A DNA stretch of 64,000 nt from Tilletia caries (Eukaryota > Basidiomycota > Exobasidiomycetes > Tilletiales > Tilletiaceae), in contig JALUTQ010000023.1 in the NCBI GenBank assembly GCA_032718865.1, positions 49,790 through 113,789 of the forward strand, in the 5' to 3' direction. Under the pieces are notes generated by a model that did not search any database, was not told the DNA's origin, and saw nothing but the letters and a program-made list of their open reading frames with translations. The position numbers were made by a program, and so were the translations under genes. Positions within the stretch are counted from its first letter, which is position 1; each line of letters opens with the position of its first letter. Below, one piece after another: positions 13,701 to 40,538 of the stretch.

Positions 13701-16700
13701 TCGTAGAGTAGGCATAGACTCTTTAAATACATAAATTACATATTGATTTGGTACACCGGCAGATTGTACTGATCTCTTTATATTATATTTAGTATAAAGT
13801 ACTTTAGAAAGTCGCAGACAATCATCATAGCTAAAAGAGTTTGTTCTTCATTTCAGACCAGAACCTACACGGCAACCATCATCCATAATCCAAATAGCAA
13901 TAGCGATAGGTGTAAGATATTCTCTAATATCATCTGGTACAACTTTTATATTATTAACATACCACTTATCATGAATATCATTAAAACTACTATATGTATA
14001 GGTATGAAAGCGTATATTATAATGTATCGTGCCTTTCCCTTTGAGATGACTTCGTATAATAGGTAGGGTTGAATTACAATAGCCAAAACTTCTTATTATA
14101 TTATGAATTCATAGCAGATATTCTTTATGTTTAGCCTCTTGACTAAAGCTAATTCGTGTACCATTTCCTTGAATACGACGTTCTGCATGTCTATCACCAA
14201 GCAGAGCTCCATATATAACACTCATAATATCTGAATTATGAGGACCTACTCGGTACTCAGCAGGGATGCGTTTTGCTATCGTATTTGAGCTAAGATATAT
14301 CGTTATAAAATAAAAGGAAATAAATATTGATTCAATAAGTCTGTTACATTTGGGGCAAAAAAGGATACCCCACAGTGACATTTGACCGTAAGGAAGTACA
14401 TACAACATTTATATTTAACATTATTTACAGAATTATAATACTACTCTGTATATCAAAAATGGTAAATACTTGTACCTAATCAATAGCATGAGATATTACT
14501 TCATACTAGATCATTTTAGGCCTTGAAGATATATATATAAATAGGATTAATCTATTTCAACTTTTTTTATTATAATAAAAAAAGCAAAGAGGGGGCGTAG
14601 TCCTAGGAATATATCTAAATGTCCGACTGTACATTAAGCACCATTTCAGGCACCCACAAGTGACCCAGTCTGTAGCGATTCTGCATAGAACCGACGGTCT
14701 ATAATAGTGATAATAATAGTTAACCGTTTTCACTTGTATCGCCAGAATATCTTATTATGTCTACTAGATAAGATAAACCAATACCTCTGTCAAGGTATTC
14801 TATCACTTCTTATGTTCCTGCCTTTTTTATATTTTAACTTTTTTATTATATATAATAAAAAAGCAAACGGCTCTCTTTACCTGCCGATAAGATATAAAAA
14901 AGATAAGGGCTGAGGCGTAGCCCTACAAGAAATAGAATTGTAATCCACTACAAAGTTTTTTTAGTTTATGCAAATTAAAAACTCAAAGAAATACAATGAT
15001 AGGACTATGAATCATAGAATATAAAATAAACTAGTATACAAATAAATAAACAATACATCTAGGAGAGACCTAGTACACTAAATAGTAATGTGAAAACCAA
15101 ATAATAATAATAAATATTTATATTATAATATAAACTGTTATATCTAAATTGCCTTATGAGGCGACATAGCCACAACCATAAGCATAACCATAACAATGGC
15201 GTCTATAATTTTCTATCTTTTGAACGACGGACTATATACTTTTCTAGAAGGAGAATATTTTTATCAGGATGAGAAAGAATCCATTTAAATTTACTACGTT
15301 TTCTAGAATTACCAAAAAAATGGATAGCAGCCTCTGCTATGGTATAAAATTGTTTATAAATAGTATTATCCGCAGCATTATAAACAGTTATTGGTACTGA
15401 TTTATTATTATTTTTTGACATTTTTTCACGTGTCTCTTTGGAAATAGGTCCGCGATTTTTTCTAATTTCACTTAGAAGCATGCGAGTTTCTAGACTAACT
15501 ATTTTACCCTTATGAGCTTTAGATATTCTTTCTATATGTTCAGGTGTCATATTTAGGCTTTGATTTCTTCGCGATTCTATACTTCGTTTAAAACCTAGTA
15601 TAGATCCCGCAATCTTTGCTATATTATAAAGAGGTAGCAGGGTATCTATATATTTTTGTTCCATAGAAAGAATTCTATTTTTATAATTAGTAATATGTTC
15701 ATGCCGATTATCATAAAGTATATTATCAAAATAACTGTTAGATACTACTTCTACGACTATAAATGCAAAATTTTCTATGCCATACTTTAGTACAGCTCTA
15801 TTAACTATTTTACTACCATTTTTTCTAAAAAAAAGATGAGCACGATACCGTCGATACATAAGACCTTTCCCAGCACTTCCTACATACATATTTCCATTAA
15901 TAAGATTAATACAAATATATACACCCCCTATACTATTTAGAGTTTTCTTAATTGATATAGTAGAGTTGCTTTTATTAGTACTAAGGTCATCCGTAATAGG
16001 ATTTATTTCTTGTAGTGCATTAGAAGAATTCGTTTTATATTCTAGAATATAAACAGGATTAAGTATATTATTGATAGTTAGTATAGTACTAAGTTTATTA
16101 GAAGGTTGAGTTACTATTTCAAATAGTGGCATTGGTTGTGTTATTTTATTATTTGTATAACTAGATCTTTTATTATATAGTATATTAATATGTTTCATTT
16201 TAGGCCTTTTTAATAAAACCTAGAAAGGCTGTTGCCATCATTCTAATCAGAATTATTACTCCTATCGACCATGGAAGTATACGAGGAGATTTATAGGAAC
16301 CATAGTATAGTCCTCGCCCTATATGAAAGTATACAAAAATAAAGAAAAATGAAGCAGTATTAGCATGAAGATATCGTAGAAGCCACCCGTAGTTTACATC
16401 TCGCATAATCAATGTATTAAAGCTTTCTAATGATAAGATATAAATATATTAGTAAAGCTATCAGTGTATATAATAATGCTATAGTTTTACGTATCTCCCT
16501 ATGGAAAATATACGTCAGGTTTTATGACCACCTTGATTTTTAATTATGTATAATTCGCTCCGCGAGTAAGTTAAAGGGGTAGGCTATGCCTTTATCCTCT
16601 GGAAAACATGTCTGACGATCCGTGTTAACTACTATTATTCCTCATTTTAAACCGTCTTTGCTTTTTTATTATATATAATAAAAAAGTTTATTAAGATGAG

Positions 16701-18804
16701 GATAAGGCGTAGTCCAAATTTTGTAACGATTTTTATAGGATTTGTTTGTATCTATGTACCGCTTCACTGTTGGTGAGGTACGTAGCAGCCCTATTCTACT
16801 ATTAGCATCCGCATAAGAAGAGTTTTGAGTTTTAAATGGGCTACCTTTTATTAGAATATTCTCGTCATAAATCCAAATTTTAACGGCATAGCCGAAGAGA
16901 ATGAGTAGGGTTAATAAGCTTATTAAAAACTTGCGCAAATTTAGTATGAGACATTGTACAAGGAAGTTGCATAATAAGTTTCATAGTAAGAAAACTAATA
17001 TCGAGTTCAGGATTAATAACACTGTTATTTCTATTTGAATAACGAGATTTATTAATATAGTTACAGGTATCTACAGCAATTTTACGACCTTTAGGAAGAT
17101 AAAAATATCCAAATTTATGCATATATACTAGAATACACCAGTATTCAAAATCTACTTTTTTAATCGCCCGAAGGGCGTAGTGTTTGAAATTCATAACTTA
17201 GTAGGCTATGGATGAATAGATCATAAATGGAATCGATATCACTAAGAGATAGTACAATCACATCAGTTAGTTTATTTAGAGTAGACCTTCTCTTAACTTT
17301 TTTATTATAATAAAAAAGCAAAGAGAGGAGCTACATTTATGGTATATGAAGACAGATTTATTATAGATTCAAATGGCCGGAGGCCCTCAAGATTTTATTG
17401 CGTTCATAAGAATATAATTTCGTTTATTCTGTCCTACTCTTTGCTTTTTTATTATAATAAAAAAGTTGAAAATATGGTACTAGTCTCTTTCTACCAAACG
17501 TACCTTCACCTTCAAGAAAACCTTGAAACCACAGATGACTAATAGGATACTTTTCGATATTTTTTATCATAAAATTATCCGTCACATCTGAAAATATACG
17601 TTTTGTATTCATATTATTTATAATATTCGTTACAACAAGTACTTATTCCCTGCTTCATCAAGTTTACTACTGCCTTTAGAAATAATAAGATTAGCAACAG
17701 TACAAAAATCTATATAATCAAGGCATTTCGTAGATAGTAGTGGATATTTAGCAAAAATAGGCATAAGTTTTTGTATTATAACTGTAGTGCTATATAGTGT
17801 ATATATTCTATTTGAATTAGAACCCTTATTAACATTACCCCTTCCTATCTTATCGGCAAAGCCGTTTGCTTTTTTATTATATATAATAAAAAAGTAAAAT
17901 CTTTAATTTTATATCTCCCACGTCACTATTTTTTATTACAATAAAAAAAAAGTAAAGGCAGGGAGACAAGGAAAGAATTCAAATATCATCAACATGAGGT
18001 GCGATACGGAACATAACTCGAACATAATTTTTAGTTTTAATTACTTGAAAATTACCTTCACCATCAACAAACCCTGAAAACCATTCGGAAAATTGGGTGC
18101 TTCATTATCCATAATAATAGGTTTTTTGAGTGTTTAAATACGTTATAAATAATAACCATCCCTGCTATTGTTGGGGAGATTACTACAGTACTTGCAATAA
18201 ACATATAAATGAAATCGCCGGGCAAAGGGAGGCGTTGTGATTTTATTAAAATATCTAGCAAGAATTATCACTGATTCAATGACTTTCATCATTGGTTGGA
18301 CTATATCATCTATATTATTAAATCCTTAATTGGCTAAGCCGATTATAATCGTAAAATTTAATAATTATAGCTCAACGTTTAGTCTCTGAGGATCCTACTA
18401 TTACTATACTACGATAGTAACCTGGTTTCCTGCTGATTATCCTTATAATAAAATATTATTATACTAGGAACTCCCAGCATACAGTTGAGTTTAATGAGCA
18501 CATTATGCTTAAATAATAAAATCAGAGTATTTAATAGTTACAAAAATGTAAGTCTATTAGATATTCTTATGAAACTGATAGTACTATTTTTAAACTAAGG
18601 TTTATGCTCAACACTTACAAAGGCTAGATCTACTGAAGGTGTATAATGCATTCTAAGAAATACTCCAGTAAGAATTTGTATAACTAGACATAGACCTAGT
18701 AGAGATCCAAAATTCCACATATATGATAGATTAGCAGGTTGTGGGGAATCTACTAGAAAACTATTAGCTAGACCTAGAATAGGATGTTTTTTAAGTAGAC
18801 GCAT
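10719..18804 (-). CDS. cob: Apocytochrome b, five exons
   Basis: Membrane-embedded, di-haem core of complex III. Exons: 18804-18604, 16409-16218, 14402-14367, 13221-13156 and 11396-10719, together 390 codons, normal for fungi. Blocks in order: [49 protein letters not shown] (haem-ligand helix), [41 protein letters not shown], then [17 protein letters not shown] and [10 protein letters not shown]. Junctions of exons 1-4 end in T and follow an intron-final G; the exon 4/5 junction is uncertain by 2-3 nt. AGA occurs at residue 51 (18652-18654, FL-x-MHY, normally Ala), in LALA-x-MHM and in CT-x-FYF; conserved Arg are CGN. Confidence 0.95.
11397..13155 (-). other. cob intron 4 (group I)
   Basis: Between VEFI and WGGFSVNN. 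The 3' part at 11455-11980 (plus strand) carries a core with GACTATTTCATCT, CACCGATTAGTCGTTGAA and a run through CTTGCAATTAACC. The same blocks occur in cox1 introns 3 and 8, so these three share a core type (probably group IB). The 3' splice site is uncertain by 2-3 nt. Confidence 0.8.
12150..12960 (-). pseudogene. LAGLIDADG endonuclease of cob intron 4, broken
   Basis: Fragments in order on the minus strand: [19 protein letters not shown] (about 12915-12850), [15 protein letters not shown], a frame change near 12770, [11 protein letters not shown] (12680), then [19 protein letters not shown] (12510-12455) and [18 protein letters not shown] (12440-12390). An AT palindrome sits at 12909-12940 directly before motif 1, others at 12235-12260, and a GCCCGGGGGGGGC block at 12296-12308. 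Confidence 0.7.
13222..14366 (-). other. cob intron 3 (group I)
   Basis: Separates the 12-codon exon [12 protein letters not shown] from ATVITNLLS. The core blocks at 13385-13570 (plus strand) follow the ORF. The exon ends TGGGGT and the next exon starts after an intron-final G. Confidence 0.85.
13647..14366 (-). CDS. LAGLIDADG (type 2) endonuclease of cob intron 3, exon-fused
   Basis: Continues in frame from cob exon 3. With TGA=Trp (in KEYLLWIHN and LKW-x-TNSF) it is intact to TAA at 13647. Motif 1 is [14 protein letters not shown], followed by [14 protein letters not shown]; motif 2 is [16 protein letters not shown]; then [15 protein letters not shown] and the C-terminal [10 protein letters not shown]. 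In LKW-x-TNSF the codon x (13845-13847) is AGA; this family usually has Ala or Ser before TNSF. The gene thus appears to use both TGA=Trp and AGA=Ala. Confidence 0.85.
14403..16217 (-). other. cob intron 2 (group I)
   Basis: Between TAFLG and YVLPYG. Its 3' third (14620-14790 plus strand) carries a core with GACTGTACATTAAGCA, GTGACCCAGTCTGTAGCGA and CCGACGGTCT. The same three blocks appear in cob intron 3 (13385-13535) and cox1 intron 5 (28668-28745), so these three introns share one core type. Confidence 0.85.
15203..16198 (-). CDS. GIY-YIG homing endonuclease of cob intron 2
   Basis: 331-residue ORF starting at ATG 16198, 20 nt inside the intron. Nuclease core [20 protein letters not shown] (residues about 90-110) with the following Arg (YRRYRAHL), KYGIENFAF and the catalytic-Glu block SMEQKYID; then [11 protein letters not shown] and [10 protein letters not shown], which are NUMOD3-like DNA-binding repeats, and a C-terminal helix-turn-helix region. 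Intact in the standard code. AGA codons in VN-x-AVLKYG and SEI-x-KNRGP sit where related enzymes often have Ala. Confidence 0.88.
   Translation of the reverse strand: MKHINILYNKRSSYTNNKITQPMPLFEIVTQPSNKLSTILTINNILNPVYILEYKTNSSNALQEINPITDDLSTNKSNSTISIKKTLNSIGGVYICINLINGNMYVGSAGKGLMYRRYRAHLFFRKNGSKIVNRAVLKYGIENFAFIVVEVVSNSYFDNILYDNRHEHITNYKNRILSMEQKYIDTLLPLYNIAKIAGSILGFKRSIESRRNQSLNMTPEHIERISKAHKGKIVSLETRMLLSEIRKNRGPISKETREKMSKNNNKSVPITVYNAADNTIYKQFYTIAEAAIHFFGNSRKRSKFKWILSHPDKNILLLEKYIVRRSKDRKL
16410..18603 (-). other. cob intron 1 (group I)
   Basis: Between VSVEH and IMRDVN. The core strands lie near the 5' end: R at about 18379-18397 (plus strand GTTTAGTCTCTGAGGATCC) and S at 18298-18309 (GGACTATATCAT). 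The endonuclease ORF lies 3' of the core, as in the nad5 intron. Confidence 0.85.
16880..18110 (-). pseudogene. LAGLIDADG endonuclease of cob intron 1, broken by repeats
   Basis: First motif reads [16 protein letters not shown] (about 18095-18050) and needs TGA=Trp nearby (HVDDIW). The second motif reads [14 protein letters not shown] (about 17530-17490). The tail [13 protein letters not shown] and [10 protein letters not shown] (17120-17020) matches the end of this endonuclease group. AT palindromes at 17296-17320, 17436-17466 and 17870-17895 and a CGCCCTTCGGGCG hairpin at 17164-17180 have inserted. The last is read in frame (YALRAIKK), others shift frame. Confidence 0.75.
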
Positions 18805-20057
18805 TAAATTATAAATTATATTGTAGATTAGAAGTTCTTTCTGTTGTTTTTTATACGCTTTTTAAAACCTGTTTTCTTCTGTTCTGTTCGTTAAGCTTAT
18901 CTTCCTTTTTTACGTTCTTACTTGTACCCTTTTTTTTAATAATTTTTTTTTTTATTTTTTAAAAGGGTGTAGTTCTAGTTTTTGCTTTTTTATTATATAT
19001 AATCGGGCAAAGGGCGGAGCCGTAAAGTCAACAGATCGCCGGAGGCGTTAAAATAAGATAAGGAACCTAATAATGGTAAGAGTAGGAGAAGGATATTACC
19101 TGAGTCTCCCCTAGCCTCATATATAAAAGTTACCGATAAGAACGTAAAGTATCAGATAAAAAGAGTATAAAAAAGTAATGCAGAAACTAACACAGCAATA
19201 ATATTTTTTACATTGATTTCTAACCAAGTATTAATATAGGATGAAAATTAGAAGGAAAAGGAAAGGAAGCCAAAGACGGAAGTAGTGTTACCCGTCTTTT
19301 TTATTACGTATAATAAAACTAGGGCGCTGCCCGTTTAGTGCCCCCTTCCCTCGCCCTCCCTTTATATTTTTTGGCGAGGGTAGTGGCGTAGCCCCCCACC
19401 CTCCTCTTCACTTTTTATATATCAAAAACCTACCCGATTAAGAGGAAAAAAAAAAGAAGGTGACATGGTTTGTTAGTATGATGTTAATTAAAACACCGTA
19501 GACCATAAATAAAATAAGATCATAGTATAACATTTTCTCTTCTAACTTTTTTTATAATAATAAAAAAAGCAAATAATGCCAAAGGCGGTTTGTTTTATAT
19601 ATATAAAATATGAAAAAATATCTTTATAATATAAAATAATTATTTTATACTTATTATTAACAATTAATAACGTAGTTACTCTGACAATATTATTTATATC
19701 AAATAATACTAGATATAAAGGGAGATTTAACCTCCTCTTAGCCTTTTTATTGTATTTCTCGGCTACTTTTTTATATATGTGGCCCTCCTTGTCTTTTCTA
19801 ATCCTCAGGGTAATTATTGTTTCCCCAATCTTGTCTCCCTACGATAGATTAGGGGGCAATAAATAGCGAGACAAGAAGGATGGTATTTTAACACCTCGTT
19901 CTTTACTTTTTTTTTCATCGTGAAGCTAAAAAGTGGTAGGTTCCGCCCTTTGCCTGACCACCACGCACTTTATATATATAAGTAAAGGGTTGGGGAGGGG
20001 CAATGTCCTTGTCCATCCCTCTACAATTTAATATCTTCAATTTATAAATATATTTCT
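18805..20057. repeat. Spacer between trnY and cob
   Basis: No gene seen. AT palindromes at 18985-19030 (fused to GGGCAAAGGGCGGAGCCG) and 19545-19575; GC inverted blocks near 19320-19400 and 19790-19870; long AT stretch 19600-19690. Confidence 0.5.
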
Positions 20058-20138
20058 TGCAGATACAAGATTCGAACTTGTGATGGCCTTAACCAATGCT
20101 TTTACAGAGCACCACCTAAACCGCTTAGGCATATCTGC
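20058..20138 (-). tRNA. trnY: tRNA-Tyr(GUA), long variable arm
   Basis: Acceptor GCAGATA/TATCTGC, anticodon loop CTGTAAA with GTA, and a long variable arm (TTGGTTAAGGCCATC) as usual for organellar tRNA-Tyr. T loop TTCGAAT. 81 nt. It sits between the 3' end of cox1 and the 5' end of cob on the same strand and may mark a processing site. Confidence 0.95.
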
Positions 20139-20989
20139 ATTATGTCATTATGGTATAACTTCATTAGGCCCCATTTTGAAGTTATACTATAGAGCGCTAA
20201 AAATTATAAAAAGGCCGAGTCTCCTAGGTAGGAAATAAACGATATCGAGCCCCCGAAGCTGGAAATATGCTAGCCCTTATCTTTGTGTACTTTACGGTTC
20301 CGCCGAGGCTCCGCCGAGGCTCCGCCGATTCTATCTTTGTTTTTTTATTATATAAATATAATAAAAAAATATAATAAAAAAGCAAAGAGAGATAAGAGAA
20401 TAAAGAGATTCATCGTTTAGATATCCACATTAAAACTACTTTTTATAGAAAAAAATTAAAGAACGTAATAAGCCAAGGTGACGAGTGTTGTTTTTATATA
20501 TTAAAAAAAGGATGTTAAAAAAGGGCCATACTTATACGAATAGGGTTATGCCCTTAACCATACCCTCCCATCGTATCTACTATCTAAAGTTAATCAGATT
20601 GATATAGTTATTAATTTATACTTATATATAAATAATATAAAAAAATTATTATCAATATTGATATACATCCTATGTATAATACATTATTTTAGACTAATTC
20701 CCTTATCTAAAGACTGGTAACAAATAGCACTTTAATTTTTATTAATAATAAAAAAAAGACCCACGAAGGGGGCAAAGGGGGGGGGGTTATTTCTTTGCTT
20801 TTTTAAGTGCTTCTGTATAATAAAAAAGTGAAATACAAATACGAATAGAAAGGGGAGGGTCGTAGCCCCCCCCCCTCCATCCAAGGTGTATTTTTTAAGT
20901 ACTACTTTGATTGGCTTATTATGTAAACTTTTATATGAATATATATAAAGATACTGCCTTTCTTCCTTTGTAGAGATAAAACTTATTTA
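20139..20989. repeat. Spacer cox1-trnY
   Basis: Tandem GC 11-mers GGCTCCGCCGA at 20284-20327, followed by a nested AT palindrome pair at 20338-20385 (one palindrome inserted in another). The same GC plus AT arrangement recurs at 44463-44580. No gene seen. Confidence 0.55.
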
Positions 20990-37438
<16,449 letters not shown>

Positions 37439-38407
37439 TTAGTTATTTTTAGGTGAAACAGGCCCTGGTTAACTTTATACTACTATAATAAAATGGAACC
37501 CTAGTAGGTACTTTTATTATCACTTCATCGGCATACTTGGGTAAATAGCCGATCTACTTTTTATTCTAATAATAAAAAGAGTTTAAAATGGAATATGAAA
37601 AGGGGCATGAGATTATAGAGTATATAAAGGGGCGTTTTATATTGTTATGCATATCAAATCAGAAATTATATAATTTAATTTTTAGCAGCATAGAAATACC
37701 TTTTTTTAAGTGCTTAATTTCTCCGGATACTTTACACTTTTTATTATACATTATGAAATAATCGCCCTACCCTCCCAGGGGGGATTAGGGCGTTAAGAAA
37801 CCTTGGCGGGAGGTAAAAAAAAAAAAAAAATAAAATAAAATTGTATATGCGTCTTAAAATGGCAAGAAACGTATATTATATTTATATAAAATTGGTGCTA
37901 AATTAGATGAGATTTATAACCCTAAATTAAAGTATAAACTTATTATTATTTATTTATCACTTTAATCGGCAGACAAATTGTTATATATATGTGAAGGGCG
38001 TAGATACTTAATATTTTTTTTAACGGCTCCGCCCTTAACCCGTCCGAAAGGGGGCAAAGCCTATTATAAGAACGTAAAAATATGCCGGCAAAGGGATCAT
38101 TATTTGTTCTTTTTTATCTAATTAAAAAAAAGAGTAACCTACTACACATTATTCATCATATCATAGTGAGTACTATAGACTGTAACATATATGCTTATAC
38201 ATAGTATATAAATTATAAAAGGGCACAACCTATTACCTTTTTGTTTTTAATTAGTAGTATAACCATGTATTGAAATGACCTCAGGCCTTTGTTTTACACC
38301 TTTTCAAACTTTTTTTTGATTATATATTTTATAAAGTAAATGCGGCTAAGGGGAGGCGTATAGTTCCCCGAGTCGACCACTAAAAGAGCAGAACGTAGCT
38401 TATAATA
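37439..38407. repeat. Spacer upstream of cox1
   Basis: No gene seen. GC-arm hairpin at 37765-37797 (ATCGCCCTACC against GGATTAGGGCG) and CGGCTCCGCCCTTAACCCG near 38025. Any cox1 promoter would lie here, but I recognise no promoter motif. Confidence 0.5.
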
Positions 38408-38494
38408 CGGACAAAAGGAGATTCGAACTCCTAAGGAATTGTAATATTCCAGACAATTAGCAATCGCCTACACTTCACCTATGGCAGTTTGTCC
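38408..38494 (-). tRNA. trnS: tRNA-Ser(GCU)
   Basis: Acceptor GGACAAA/TTTGTCC, anticodon stem GGCGA/TTGTC around loop TTGCTAA (GCT), long variable arm with GGAAT/ATTCC stem, T loop TTCGAAT. 87 nt. It reads AGC/AGU; a GCU anticodon does not normally read AGA, which bears on the AGA question. Confidence 0.94.
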
Positions 38495-38805
38495 TATAAT
38501 TATATCTTCCTTGTTATAAGTAATAGTTACCAATACTTTATATATTTGTATCTATGTCTTTATATACTTATATAAACTTTTTTTATTAATAAAAAAAGCA
38601 AAGACTATATAAGTTTGATAGTAAGTCTTTTTTAAAACGCCACCCCTTTTTTATTATATATAATAAAAAAGCAAACGGCTTTGCCGATTAGATCAGCGGA
38701 CAAAGAGACAAGGGGACAAAAAAGACGGTAGTAGACGTAACACAAAATAAATAAAAAAAGGTACTGGCAGTATAGTTTTATATCTAATAGCATATAATGT
38801 AAAAA
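38495..38805. repeat. Spacer trnS(GCU)-trnK
   Basis: Two AT palindromes (38579-38602 and 38648-38680, the latter fused to GCAAACGGCTTTGCCGATTA). No gene. Confidence 0.6.
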
Positions 38806-38878
38806 GGGGATATAACTCAGTTGGAAGAGTGAGAAACTTTTAATTTCTAAGTCATAGGTTCGAACCCTATTGTCCTCA
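38806..38878 (+). tRNA. trnK: tRNA-Lys(UUU)
   Basis: Acceptor GGGGATA/TGTCCTC with two G-U pairs, anticodon stem AGAAA/TTTCT with loop CTTTTAA (TTT), T arm ATAGG TTCGAAC CCTAT. 73 nt. Confidence 0.95.
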
Positions 38879-40464
38879 TTTATATTCTATTCAGTATATG
38901 GGTTTATATACATCGTGCCCTTTGGCATGAATATCCCTTTATGCTATTATCATTTTATTATAAAATTTAACTTTTTTATTATATATAATAAAAAAGCGGT
39001 CTGCTCTCTTTACCTGCCGATAAGAATAAGGTTGGATAATAAAAGGGGGGCCACTGCCATTCCCTTAGCCTTACCATCTGAGCTTTTTTATATATAAAAA
39101 AAAGGTTAAAAGCATTCCTGTTTGTACTTCAATGCCTCCCTTTCCCCGCCACTTAGTATCTCTATTTATATTTCTTGCTCTGCTTTTTTGTTACCTCGTC
39201 CTACTAGGTTATTTATTATATTAATATAGTCAGATCGCCGGATCTTTTTTTTCTATAGAAAAAAAAGAAAAAGGGAGGCGTTTAAAATAAAAAAGGAAGA
39301 CGGCTTTGAAATAATAATTATTTTATTCCTATTAAGACTTGGCAGCCTTTCGATAAGAATAAAAGATAATATTATCTTATAAATAAGTCGCATACTTTAT
39401 ATATATAGTAGCTGGGACCATGCTTTTTGATGATATATTATCAAAAAGCAGAATATAAAGTATAAAAGTATAAAGATCGGCAGGTTCTCTTTATCATTTT
39501 TCACCCTGTTTATTGCTTCGTATTTTTTATTCTCTTTGCGGCAGGACTAGGGGGGACTTATCTTTTTATTCTCGAGAATAAAAAAAGCCCTACCAGGTAG
39601 TGCAGAAAAAGACCAGAAATGTAAGAACTAGACAGGCTTTGTCCCTTAGCACGTTATTTTTTATTCTATTTTTTTTTTTATTATATTTATATAATAAAAA
39701 AACAAACGGCATCTTACCTTGGCTTTTTCTACTTTTTTTTATTATAATAAAAAAAAGCAAACTAAGATAGAAAAAAAAGAGGCCGATATGATAGAAGGGG
39801 TGTAACATGAAACTAGACTCCCTCCCTTCTTTCTTTTTTATTATCGATAATAAAAAATTTGCTGGGGAAAACAAATTAAAAAGGTATAAAAAAGGGTATG
39901 AACATAGCATCAAAAAAGTAACCGATCAACATTACTTATATTAATATAATTATATAAGAATATATAGCAATAATAATAATTAATAATAACTAATAATAAC
40001 ATTGCTGTAAACCCTATATTTTTAGTGAAATAATGCCTTACCAAGGTGGCATCTTCTTTATTTATTATGTATTGTAATAAAAAAAAGATGCTACGACTAA
40101 GAATAAAATACTGTGAATAAAAATGTAAAGGGCATACGCCCCAATTATTTCTGACACTTTTTTTACATAAAAAAGATAGCTTGACCGCTTTGCCCCTTTG
40201 CTTTTATTATAAATCGGCGGAGCCTCGGCGGAGCCTCGGCGGAGCCGTAAAGTATAAAAATAAACAAATTATACAGCAATACAATGGCCGGCAAGATTTA
40301 GCCTGCTAAGGCCGGCACTTTGTTTTTAGGAATTTTTAAATAATATACCTGTGCTTACGCCTCCCCACTTAGTAATAACAAAGGGAAAGAGGGTAAGAGG
40401 AAAAGAGTAAAAGAGAGAAACTGAGAAAGAGGGAAAGAGAGAAGCCCTTATACTTATATTTAAT
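38879..40464. repeat. Spacer trnK-trnF
   Basis: Dense repeats: AT palindrome plus CTGCTCTCTTTACCTGCCGAT segment at 38970-39025; composite repeat arms near 39240-39290 and 39700-39785; three tandem CGGCGGAGCCT units at 40214-40252. No gene seen. Confidence 0.55.
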
Positions 40465-40538
40465 AGCCTTGATAGCTCAAATGGTTAGAGTGTAGAATTG
40501 AAGCTTCTAAGGTCCTGGTTCAATTCCCGGTCAAGGCA
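40465..40538 (+). tRNA. trnF: tRNA-Phe(GAA)
   Basis: Acceptor GCCTTGA/TCAAGGC, anticodon stem TAGAA/TTCTA with loop TTGAAGC (GAA), T arm CCTGG TTCAATT CCCGG. 74 nt, discriminator A. Confidence 0.95.

Noticed and set aside
37439..38407. A mitochondrial promoter upstream of cox1
   Set aside because: No motif I could defend; the region is dominated by repeats.
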